Assembly (NCBI GenBank): GCA_020060215.1
Contig: JAGVAP010000087.1
Location: forward strand, 1 to 64,000
Reading direction: 5' to 3'
Length of the DNA stretch: 64,000 bases
From: Deltaproteobacteria bacterium
Lineage (GTDB): Bacteria; Desulfobacterota; DSM-4660; Desulfatiglandales; HGW-15
Of the stretch, positions 46,884-54,880 are shown piece after piece. The notes below the pieces were generated by a model, which ran no database searches, was not told the origin of the DNA, and was given only the letters and a program-made list of their open reading frames with translations. Made by a program: the position numbers and the translations under genes. Each line of letters opens with the position of its first letter. The stretch's first letter is position 1.

Positions 46884-47366
46884 ATGGACAGAAGGACCAT
46901 GATGAAATGGGCCATCAGGGGAATAGGGGTGGTGACCGCCGGCCTGGTCGGCGTCCCTGCATTCATGGCCGGAATCGCGCCGTTGTGGACAGGCAGGCCG
47001 AAACGGGGGGCGTGGCAGTCGATCGGGCGCGTTGAAGCCTTTCCGGTGGGGGAAATGCGCAAGGTCATTCTCCATCTCCCCGAAGAGGAGTGGGGGGGCG
47101 GCGCCCTGCGGGAGAAGGCGGTCTATGCATGGCGCCCTGCCCCGCGCGAGGCCGTGGTCTATTCCCGGAACTGCACCGATCTCGGATGCCCGCTTACCTT
47201 TGACCGAGGCAGCGAGTGCTTCTTCTGCCCCTGCCATGGTGGCATTTTCGACAAGAACGGCGAGCGAATGGCCGGGCCGCCGAGCCGGCCCATGTACCGA
47301 TATGCCGCCCGCATCGACCACGGCGAGATCATCATCGATCTCCATTCCGTGCCGCCGATGGCATGA
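46884..47366 (+). CDS. Rieske-type iron-sulfur protein with CTD in place of CTH
   Basis: The 160-residue protein has an N-terminal membrane anchor (IRGIGVVTAGLVGVPAFMAG) and a Rieske fold. Box II is CPCHGG (Cys115, Cys117, His118). Box I reads NCTDLGC (Cys97, Asp99, Cys102), so the first histidine ligand is aspartate (codon GAT). An additional Cys112 sits three residues before box II (ECFFCPC). In a standard bc complex the cluster is held by two Cys and two His, so ligation and redox potential should differ here. It is the first gene of the operon, and its stop overlaps the cytochrome b start. Confidence 0.88.
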   Translation: MDRRTMMKWAIRGIGVVTAGLVGVPAFMAGIAPLWTGRPKRGAWQSIGRVEAFPVGEMRKVILHLPEEEWGGGALREKAVYAWRPAPREAVVYSRNCTDLGCPLTFDRGSECFFCPCHGGIFDKNGERMAGPPSRPMYRYAARIDHGEIIIDLHSVPPMA

Positions 47367-48820
47367 AGGGATCCGACATGGTCCCCGGAACCGATGGAAA
47401 GGAATCCAAGAAATCCGTCGCGACACAGATCGCGGAGCGCTTCGGACTGGTTCGGTTCTACCGTCACGTCCTCGAACGTCGGGTTCCGGCAACCCCGTGG
47501 TATCAAGGCGACGGGGCCACCCTCACTACGCTTTTCATGGTGCAGATCGTCACCGGAATCACCATGACGCTTTATTACACGAATGCGGCGGACCATGCTT
47601 ACGACAGCGTCCTCCACATCACCCATGGTGTGACATTGGGCTGGCTGGTCAGGGGGATCCACTACTGGGGTGCGGGCTTCATGGTGGTGATGCTGGTCAG
47701 CCACGTTCTCAGACACCTGGTGCTCGGCGGCTACAAGCCCCCCCGAGAGGGCACCTGGATCATCGGGGTGTTTCAGTTCTTTCTCGTGATCACCATGTCG
47801 TTCACCGGTTATATCCTGCGCTGGGACGAGCGGGGGGTCTACGCGGCCCGGGTGGCATTGAACATGTTCAACCATGTTCCGATCATCGGGGACGATCTCG
47901 TTTTCCTGGTCCAGGGCGGGCCGCAGCTCGGATCGACCACGCTGACACGCATTTTTTCGGTTCATGTCTGGATCGTTCCGCTCCTGCTGCTCGCCCTGGT
48001 GGGCTATCACCTCTACCTCATCGTCATACACGGGGTAACCTCTTACGTGGAGCGGAGGCAGCCGGTCGAGACCGCAGAAGAGCAGAAGGAAATCTACAAA
48101 AAAGCGGCGGAGTCCGAAGAACACGGGGAATGGTTCCACCCGGAGACAATGCTGCTCACCGGAACCATGGCCTTCGTGGTTTTCCTGATCGTCTTCACCG
48201 TTGCGCTGCTGTGGGGGCCGCGGGAGATGTACCCGGAGGGAAATCTGGTCGAACGTTCTATGCCCTCGGAAGAATGGTGGTTCTGGTGGTACAGCGCTCT
48301 CATCGCCCAGCTGCCTCCCGCCGTGTCGCCGTTCTTTCTGGTCCTCTTTCCGATCTTCCTCTTTCTGGGCCTGCTCCTGCTTCCGCTGCTGGACCGGGGC
48401 CCCAATCGGGGCTTTCGGAAGAGGCCGATCTGGACCGGTTTTGTCCTGGTTTCCGTCATCGGGCTTCTTTATCTCACGGACCTCCGGGTGCGATCTCCCT
48501 GGACCGGCTGGCCGGACCCGAACCCTCCGCCGGTTCCTGCCGGGATCGCCCTGGCAGACGGTGCGGAGATGGGGCGACTGCTTTTTGCCCGATACGGGTG
48601 CAACAGCTGCCATTCGGTTTCGGGCCACGGCCGGGAGGTCGGCCCTGACCTGGCGAGGATCGACCACCGCCTTTCGCCCACGGAGCTGCGCAGCTATGTC
48701 CTGGGGCCGCCTGCGGAGGTGCCGATGCCGAGCTACCGGGGAAGGATCTCGGAACCGGACCTTGAGAGGGTGGTGGAATTCGTTCTTGTTGCCCAGACGT
48801 TTCCTCGCGAGCCGGTGTGA
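47363..48820 (+). CDS. Cytochrome b (b6-like) fused to a C-terminal c-type heme domain
   Basis: The 485-residue protein has a cytochrome b core with heme ligands His100/His114 (13 residues between) and His201/His216 (14 between). A 14-residue gap in the second pair is the b6-type spacing. The Qo motif PEWY is replaced by EEWW (residues 303-306), keeping the glutamate. Eight or so helices are followed by a heme c site CNSCH (413-417), so the quinol-oxidising subunit carries its own c-type heme. It should pass electrons from quinol via the Rieske protein to cytochrome c. The start overlaps the Rieske stop (ATGA, 47363-47366). Confidence 0.9.
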   Translation: MKGSDMVPGTDGKESKKSVATQIAERFGLVRFYRHVLERRVPATPWYQGDGATLTTLFMVQIVTGITMTLYYTNAADHAYDSVLHITHGVTLGWLVRGIHYWGAGFMVVMLVSHVLRHLVLGGYKPPREGTWIIGVFQFFLVITMSFTGYILRWDERGVYAARVALNMFNHVPIIGDDLVFLVQGGPQLGSTTLTRIFSVHVWIVPLLLLALVGYHLYLIVIHGVTSYVERRQPVETAEEQKEIYKKAAESEEHGEWFHPETMLLTGTMAFVVFLIVFTVALLWGPREMYPEGNLVERSMPSEEWWFWWYSALIAQLPPAVSPFFLVLFPIFLFLGLLLLPLLDRGPNRGFRKRPIWTGFVLVSVIGLLYLTDLRVRSPWTGWPDPNPPPVPAGIALADGAEMGRLLFARYGCNSCHSVSGHGREVGPDLARIDHRLSPTELRSYVLGPPAEVPMPSYRGRISEPDLERVVEFVLVAQTFPREPV

Positions 48821-48840
48821 CCCGGGGGAGGAATTTGAAG

Positions 48841-49242
48841 ATGGGGTGGATGCGGGTGCGTGTTTCCCGAAAGGGTCTTGGAGTGCTGTGGGTAGCGGGG
48901 CTCCTGACCATGTTCATTTGGCAGCCTGGACATGGAGGCCGGGCCCCGGTGTGGACCGTAGAGGGCGGCGATCAGCGCAGAGGGGAGCAGGCCATTCTGA
49001 AATACGGGTGCCACGCATGCCACGTGATCCCCGACATTCGCCAGGCAACCGGCCGGGTGGGCCCGAAACTGGAGGATATCCGGGATCAGATCTATATCGG
49101 GGGGGTGGTCACCAACCATCCGGCCAACATGATCCAGTGGATCCGGGCTCCCCGGAATTTCTCGCCGGAAACCGCCATGCCCGACTTGGGCGTGACGGAG
49201 CAGGATGCGCGGGATATCGCCGCGTATCTCTATGGGAATTGA
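48841..49242 (+). CDS. Monoheme cytochrome c, membrane-anchored or exported
   Basis: The 133-residue protein has an N-terminal hydrophobic segment (GLGVLWVAGLLTMFIW) and one heme site CHACH. A distal methionine is offered by ETAMPDLGV near the C-terminus. It most likely carries electrons between the cytochrome b/c complex and the oxidase encoded downstream. ATG 48841 follows GGGGGAGGAATTTGAAG. Confidence 0.88.
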   Translation: MGWMRVRVSRKGLGVLWVAGLLTMFIWQPGHGGRAPVWTVEGGDQRRGEQAILKYGCHACHVIPDIRQATGRVGPKLEDIRDQIYIGGVVTNHPANMIQWIRAPRNFSPETAMPDLGVTEQDARDIAAYLYGN

Positions 49243-49254
49243 AGGGGTGTGAAG

Positions 49255-50160
49255 ATGAAGCATGGTGCGGTCGGATCAGCCCCCTCCGCCGTTTGGCTCT
49301 GCTGCCGGATGCGTGAAGGGATATGGCCCTACATCCTTTTGACCAAACCCTGCATCGTGGCCCTGGTCACATTCACCGGAGTGCCGGCTCTGGCCATCGA
49401 AGGCTCCCTGCTTGCCGATGCGCCGAGATTCGCGGGAGTCCTGCTGGGCATCCTTTTGTCCGCCTGCGGGGCAAACGGCCTGAACCAGATATTGGAGCGC
49501 GATGTCGATCCGCTCATGACCCGCACGAGCAAACGGCCTCTCCCCGCAGGCAAAGTCGGCGCCCATGCTGCGCTCTGGTTCAGCCTGAGTTGCTGTTTCA
49601 CCGGGGTGTATCTTTTAAAGGCGGCGGGCAGCACCCTCGCCGCCCTGCTCGGGTTGGGGGCGGTTGCGCACTATGTCCTGGTCTATACAGTCTGGCTCAA
49701 GCGGAGAACCCCCATGAACGTCGTGATCGGCGGACCGGCCGGCGCAGCGGCGCCGCTCATCGGATGGGCCGCAGGGGCGGATACATTGAGCTCTGTGCCT
49801 CTTCTCATGTCCCTGGTGATCTTCCTGTGGTCTCCTCCCCACTTCTGGGCCCTGGCGCTCTACAGGAAGGAGGATTACGCACGTGCCGGAATCCCCATGC
49901 TGCCGGTAGCGGCCGGGGAAAAGAGCACCCGAGCGCAGATTGCACTCTATGTCGCTCTCCTGCTGCCGGTCACCGTCTTCTTGGGGGTCCAGGCGGAGTT
50001 GGGTTGGGTGTTTTCTCTAGGAAGCGTTCTTCTGGGGTGGGAAATGATCCGCAGGGTGATCCTGCTCCACCGCCGGAAGGACCGATCGTCGGCTCAGGGG
50101 CTGTTCGGCTATTCCATTGTCCATCTTTCGGCCCTGTTCGGCCTGATGCTGTGGTCATGA
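49255..50160 (+). CDS. ctaB: Protoheme IX farnesyltransferase (heme O synthase)
   Basis: The 301-residue membrane protein has the prenyltransferase motifs NQILERDVDPLMTRTSKRPL and YRKEDYARAGIPMLPV with about nine helices. It adds a farnesyl group to heme B to make heme O for the oxidase in the same operon. A heme A synthase (ctaA) gene is not seen in the window. ATG 49255 follows AAGGGGTGTGAAG. Confidence 0.94.
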   Translation: MKHGAVGSAPSAVWLCCRMREGIWPYILLTKPCIVALVTFTGVPALAIEGSLLADAPRFAGVLLGILLSACGANGLNQILERDVDPLMTRTSKRPLPAGKVGAHAALWFSLSCCFTGVYLLKAAGSTLAALLGLGAVAHYVLVYTVWLKRRTPMNVVIGGPAGAAAPLIGWAAGADTLSSVPLLMSLVIFLWSPPHFWALALYRKEDYARAGIPMLPVAAGEKSTRAQIALYVALLLPVTVFLGVQAELGWVFSLGSVLLGWEMIRRVILLHRRKDRSSAQGLFGYSIVHLSALFGLMLWS

Positions 50161-50170
50161 ACGGGAGGCT

Positions 50171-51181
50171 ATGCGCAAGAGGGGTATAAGCACGTGGGCA
50201 CCGCGAGACTCGGCACGCTCCGGGTTTTTGCTGCCGTGGCTGGCTCCTGCATTCCTGCTGAGCGGCTGCACGGTCAGTCTGCCGCAGTCGATGCTCAACC
50301 CGGCAGGCCCTTATGCCGGCCACATCTCGACCTTGACCTGGCAGATGATCATCGTCTACGGGATCGTGTTCGTGATCACACTGCTGATCCTGGCAGCGGC
50401 GCTGGCTGCGCGCAAAAGAGACCGAACGGTGCTCGGCTCCCGGTTCGTGGTCGTGGCCGGGATCGCGATCCCGACGGTGATCCTGGTCTTCATGCTGATC
50501 TCGGATATCCGGGTAAGCAAGAAGATCGATCAGAAGAACGACACCTTTCAGGTTCAGGTGATCGGCCACGGGTGGTGGTTCGAGGTGAGATATCCCGATT
50601 ACGGGATCATCGACGCCAACGAAATACACGTTCCGGCCGGAAGCGTGGTGCGTTATGAGCTCTCGGCCGAAGGCGTGGTCCACAGCTTCTGGATTCCCCG
50701 ACTCGGCCCCAAGCGCGACCAGCTTCCGGACCATCCGAACGAGCTCAGGCTGGTAGCGGGCTCTCCAGGCGTGTACTACGGGATATGTACCGAGTACTGC
50801 GCAGGACAGCATGCGCGGATGGCATTTCGCCTGGTCGCGCACGCACCGGAAGAGTTCGAGTGGTGGCTCCGGCAACGCCAGGAGCCGCAGCCCGCCCCGT
50901 CCGATCCATGGCTGCTTTTCGGAAGGGAGGTGTTCCTGAACAGAGGCTGCGCGGAGTGTCATTCCATTCAGGGTTCGGCGCAGGGAGAGATCGGCCCCGA
51001 TCTTACCCACGTAGGTTCCCGCAGAACGCTCGGGGCCGGGCAGCTCGACAATACCAGGGGAACTCTTTTGGGATGGATATCCAACTCCCAGGCGCTGAAG
51101 CCCGGAAACCGGATGCCGCGCACCTACCTGCCGCCGGAGGAATTGCACGCCCTTGCCGACTATCTCGGGAGCCTGAAATGA
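50171..51181 (+). CDS. ctaC: Cytochrome c oxidase subunit II with fused cytochrome c (caa3 type)
   Basis: The 336-residue protein has a lipobox (LLSGC, Cys33) and two helices. The CuA site has His171, Cys206, Glu208, Cys210, His214 and Met217 (CTEYCAGQHARM). A C-terminal heme c site, CAECH (260-264), makes this a caa3-type subunit that can accept electrons directly from cytochrome c or the cytochrome b/c complex. The ribosome-binding site GGGAGG lies only two bases before ATG 50171. The stop overlaps the start of the next gene (ATGA, 51178-51181). Confidence 0.94.
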   Translation: MRKRGISTWAPRDSARSGFLLPWLAPAFLLSGCTVSLPQSMLNPAGPYAGHISTLTWQMIIVYGIVFVITLLILAAALAARKRDRTVLGSRFVVVAGIAIPTVILVFMLISDIRVSKKIDQKNDTFQVQVIGHGWWFEVRYPDYGIIDANEIHVPAGSVVRYELSAEGVVHSFWIPRLGPKRDQLPDHPNELRLVAGSPGVYYGICTEYCAGQHARMAFRLVAHAPEEFEWWLRQRQEPQPAPSDPWLLFGREVFLNRGCAECHSIQGSAQGEIGPDLTHVGSRRTLGAGQLDNTRGTLLGWISNSQALKPGNRMPRTYLPPEELHALADYLGSLK

Positions 51182-53706
51182 GTCAGAACCAGCTGCAGTC
51201 AGTGGAAAGCCGCCTTGCCGGAACCTGGTCTTCGCCCCCCGGCCTGTCCGGCTGGATTGCGACGGTCAACAATCGACCCGTGGGCGAGCGCTACATGATC
51301 ACGGCCCTCTCGTTCTTCTCCGCCGGGGTGATCCTGGCCGTTCTGATGCGAACGCAGTTGGCCGTTCCCGAAAACAACCTGTTGAGCCCGGAGACCTACA
51401 ATGGAATCTTCACCATGCACGGCTCGACCATGCTGTACCTCTTTGCCGTGCCGTTTGTCGAGGGGCTGGGACTCTACCTCGTGCCCATGCTGGTCGGTTC
51501 GCGGGATGTCGCATTCCCCCGGCTTTCCAGTCTCGGCTACTGGCTGTATCTTTTCGGGGGCCTCACCATCTATTCGAGCGTTCTGTTCGGGGCGGTTCCC
51601 GACGCGGGCTGGACGGCCTACACGCCGCTTTCGGGGCCGAGGCATTCCGGAATCGGCCTCGACTTCTGGCTGCTGGGCCTGAGCATGATCGAGATCGCCG
51701 GGATAGGCGCCGCAGTGGAGATCGTGGCGACCATCCTGAAGTTTCGCGCCCCCGGCATGGCCGTTCAGCATGTGCCGATCCTGATCTGGGCCTATTTGGT
51801 CACAGGGATGATGATCATCTTCGCCTTCACCCCGCTGCTCCTGGCCACCCTGATGCTGGAGATGGAGCGTACGTTCGGCTTCCAGTTTTTCAACCCGCTC
51901 CTGGGCGGCAGCTCCCTGCTCTGGCAGCACCTCTTCTGGTGGTTCGGCCACCCCGAGGTCTATATCATCTTCCTCCCGGCTACCGGCATCATCTCGGAGA
52001 TCGTTCCCGTGTTCACGCGCAGGAGGCTGGTGGCGCACCCGTTCGTGATCGCCGCGCTCGTGATCACCGGCTTCGTGAGCTTCGGCCTGTGGTCCCACCA
52101 CATGTTCGTCACGGGGATTCCCCACCTGCCGATGCACTTCTTCACCGCAGCCAGCTTCATGATCGCCCTGGCCTCGGGGGTCCAGGTCTTCGCCTGGATT
52201 GCGACCGTCTGGGGCAGCCGCCCCCCCTTCAACGTCCAGATCCTGTACATCCTCGGGTTCTTTTTCATCTTCGTCAACGGCGGGCTTACGGGCGTCATGG
52301 TCGCCACCATGACCTTCGACTTTCAGGTACATGAGACCAACTTCGTGGTCGCCCATTTTCACCATGTGCTGATTGGAGGAGCGGTGCTCCCCTTCATCGC
52401 CGGGCTCCACCATTGGCTGCCGAAGGTGAGCGGCCGGATGTTCAGCGAGATCTGGGGAAAAATAGCCTTTGCATTTGTTTTTCTCGGCTTCAACTTCACC
52501 TTCATCCCCATGTACATCATCGGGTTCTTCGGGATGCGCCGGCGGGTCTACACGTTTCCGGAAGAGCTGGGAGTCGGTACCCTGAACCTGATATCGACCA
52601 TCGGCGCGTACGCGCTCGCGGCCGGGTTCGGACTCACCCTGCTCAACCTGTTGTGGCATTCCCGGTGGGGCCGAAAGGCTTCCGGCGATCCATGGAAAGC
52701 GGGATCTCTGGAGTGGTCCACCTCCTCACCACCGCCCCCTTACGGATTCGGCCGGTCCCCGGTGGTCCGGGATCTCTACCCCCGGTGGCAGGAAAACCCG
52801 TCCGGACCTTCGTCGGACGCCTACACCGAGAGGCTGAATGCGGTTGCCGAAGCTTTGGAGTTCCGACCGAGCGGGTGGAGGGCCACCCTCCTGACCGACG
52901 TTGCGAACGGATTTCCGCAGGCTGTGCAATATATTCCCGGCCCGACGCACCTCCCTTTCCTGATTGCCGTGGCCATCCTTCTCGCCGCCGTTTCGCTCCT
53001 GGCAAAGAGCTTCATCACGGCGGCGGTCGCTGCGCTCCTCGTCATCGGGTTGATCGGCCGATGGCTGACACTCGAACCGGATCTACCCGAAGAGGAGGCC
53101 CGCTTGATTTCCTCCCGGCTCGATCTCCCCCTCCGGGGCAGCGGCCGTCAGGCCATCGGGTGGTGGGGCATGCTCGGTATGGTGGCGGTGCTGTTCACGG
53201 TCTTCGGCGCCCTGGCCTTCTCCTATTTCTACCTGCGGTTGTACTCCGACCAATGGCCGCAGGCGGGGCTGCCCGTTCCGGACCTCACACTGCCTTTCCT
53301 GGCCTTTCTCGTGTTGGCGGCAGGCGGAGTGGTTCAGCTCTTCAGCATGTGGGCCCGGAACCGCGGCCGTGTTCGTTCGCTCGCTTTCAGCATCTTCGTG
53401 GCTGCCATCCTCGGACTGGGGTTCCTTGGAATCGAGTTGGGCGATCTGATCGCGACCCCCTTTCCCCCCACGCTCAATGCGTACGGCTCCATCTTCTTCA
53501 CCATCAATGGCTTTTCGCTCCTTATGGTCCTGGTCGCCGTGTCGCTGCAGATCGGGACCCTGCTCAGGATGCTCGTGAGGGGTGAGCCGCCGGAGGAGCC
53601 GCGGCTCAGGCTCTGGCTGCAGAACACGGAGATCTTCTGGTTCTTTGCGGTGGCGGTCGGGATCGGAGGAATGGTCGTCACCTATGTCGTTCCACACGTG
53701 CTCTAG
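51178..53706 (+). CDS. ctaD: Fused cytochrome c oxidase subunits I and III
   Basis: Residues ~25-560 are an A1-type heme-copper oxidase subunit I. Heme and CuB ligands include His81, His257, His306/His307, His392 and His394. The HPEVY motif (His257, Glu259, Tyr261) carries the D-channel glutamate and the cross-linked tyrosine. After a linker (~560-650), a subunit III-like domain follows (~655-842). The fusion gives 842 residues. It reduces O2 to water with proton pumping in the inner membrane. No separate subunit III or IV gene is present. Confidence 0.94.
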   Translation: MSQNQLQSVESRLAGTWSSPPGLSGWIATVNNRPVGERYMITALSFFSAGVILAVLMRTQLAVPENNLLSPETYNGIFTMHGSTMLYLFAVPFVEGLGLYLVPMLVGSRDVAFPRLSSLGYWLYLFGGLTIYSSVLFGAVPDAGWTAYTPLSGPRHSGIGLDFWLLGLSMIEIAGIGAAVEIVATILKFRAPGMAVQHVPILIWAYLVTGMMIIFAFTPLLLATLMLEMERTFGFQFFNPLLGGSSLLWQHLFWWFGHPEVYIIFLPATGIISEIVPVFTRRRLVAHPFVIAALVITGFVSFGLWSHHMFVTGIPHLPMHFFTAASFMIALASGVQVFAWIATVWGSRPPFNVQILYILGFFFIFVNGGLTGVMVATMTFDFQVHETNFVVAHFHHVLIGGAVLPFIAGLHHWLPKVSGRMFSEIWGKIAFAFVFLGFNFTFIPMYIIGFFGMRRRVYTFPEELGVGTLNLISTIGAYALAAGFGLTLLNLLWHSRWGRKASGDPWKAGSLEWSTSSPPPPYGFGRSPVVRDLYPRWQENPSGPSSDAYTERLNAVAEALEFRPSGWRATLLTDVANGFPQAVQYIPGPTHLPFLIAVAILLAAVSLLAKSFITAAVAALLVIGLIGRWLTLEPDLPEEEARLISSRLDLPLRGSGRQAIGWWGMLGMVAVLFTVFGALAFSYFYLRLYSDQWPQAGLPVPDLTLPFLAFLVLAAGGVVQLFSMWARNRGRVRSLAFSIFVAAILGLGFLGIELGDLIATPFPPTLNAYGSIFFTINGFSLLMVLVAVSLQIGTLLRMLVRGEPPEEPRLRLWLQNTEIFWFFAVAVGIGGMVVTYVVPHVL

Positions 53707-53732
53707 AAGGAGTGGGTCCTTTGGAGGAAAAC

Positions 53733-54128
53733 ATGCCTTCTGCAGAAATCGAAATTGCGCGTCCGCAAACCTGGAGGCGATGGTTTGCCTTTCTCGGCGC
53801 CGGTGTCGCATGGACCGCCCACCTGCTCTCGATCTATGCAATCGGGGAATTCGGGTGCGTCAGCGGTTTGGACCGCGTCACATTCTGGTCGGTGAGCGCC
53901 GTGGCCTGGCTCATCATCCTCGTCACCATTCTCTGTCTCCTCCTTGCGGCTGCAGGGACCATCGTCGCCTATCGGGACAAACGCCGTGACGGTGAAATCC
54001 ATGCGCCCCCCGGCCAGGATGAAGGGGGCGAATACCTGTCCAGTTTCGGTTTCATTCTCAGCGCTCTGTTCACGCTGATCATCCTCGTGGAAAGCCTGCC
54101 GGTTTTCGCTTACCTCGAAGGCTGTTGA
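53733..54128 (+). CDS. Small membrane protein at the end of the oxidase operon
   Basis: The 131-residue protein has three predicted helices (FLGAGVAWTAHLLSIYAIG, VSAVAWLIILVTILCLLLAA, and a C-terminal one). I do not recognise the family. ATG 53733 follows TTGGAGGAAAAC, 26 bp after the oxidase gene in the same direction. It may be an accessory or assembly subunit. Confidence 0.75.
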   Translation: MPSAEIEIARPQTWRRWFAFLGAGVAWTAHLLSIYAIGEFGCVSGLDRVTFWSVSAVAWLIILVTILCLLLAAAGTIVAYRDKRRDGEIHAPPGQDEGGEYLSSFGFILSALFTLIILVESLPVFAYLEGC

Positions 54129-54154
54129 CGATCAGCCCCGCGCCTCAACCCTGA

Positions 54155-54880
54155 AAGGAGTCCCCGCTGGGAGAGCGAACGGAATCCACCACACGCAAGG
54201 CAACCATCTACATAGGAATCGCGGCGCTCTTCGTGGCAGCGGGAAGGGCGGTGGCGCTCGCGTCCAAACTGTTCCTTCTCCTGTTCGGAGCGATTCTCCT
54301 TGCCGTCTTCATACGAGCCCTGGCCGATTTCCTGGCTTTGAAGACCACGATCGGGCCTCAACTTGCCCTGGCGGCGGTCCTGCTCGTCCTGCTTGCACTC
54401 GCGGTACTGAGCGGAATCCTGCTGGCTCCCCGGATCACGGGACAATTCGAAACCCTGCTGGACAGGCTGCCCTCGGTGTTCGAGCAGATCCGGTCCTTCA
54501 TAGAGCAGCTCCCCGGTGGGAGGCGGCTGTGGAGGGAGCTGAAGGAGTTGGTCTCGATGATTGCGGTGGGAGTGGCGACCTGGGCCGGGCTGGCGCTGAT
54601 CGGGGTCCCGGCCTCCGCGCTCCTGGGGGTGGTCGCCGGGGCACTCACCTTTGTGCCCTATGCCGGCCCCATTGCCGCAAGCGTCCCGATCGCGCTCGCG
54701 GCCCTGCTGGAGGGCACGGCGGTCCTGGTGTATGCGATGATCCACTACACGGCCGTGCAGATGGTCGAGGGCTTCTTTATCACCCCTCTCGTACAGGAAA
54801 GGGTGGTCACCCTCCCCTCCCCAGTAGACCACAAGCCGGCCAAATTCCGGGAGGATACGATCGATGAACTCAGCAGATGA
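54155..54880 (+). pseudogene. AI-2E family transporter gene with internal and C-terminal deletions
   Basis: The frame shows the N-terminal third of an AI-2E/PerM-like transporter (up to GGRRLWREL). It then joins directly to the late segment (KELVSMIAVGVATWAGLALIG, ALTFVPYAGPIAAS) with about 100 family residues missing between. It stops after ITPLVQERVVTLP, where homologues continue with two more helices. The length is near 240 residues against about 350. No ATG is available in the 5' part: a CTG at 54167 has AAAGGAG at the right spacing, and GTG 54233 is the next option. It is probably non-functional, and its end overlaps the GH15 start. Confidence 0.6.
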
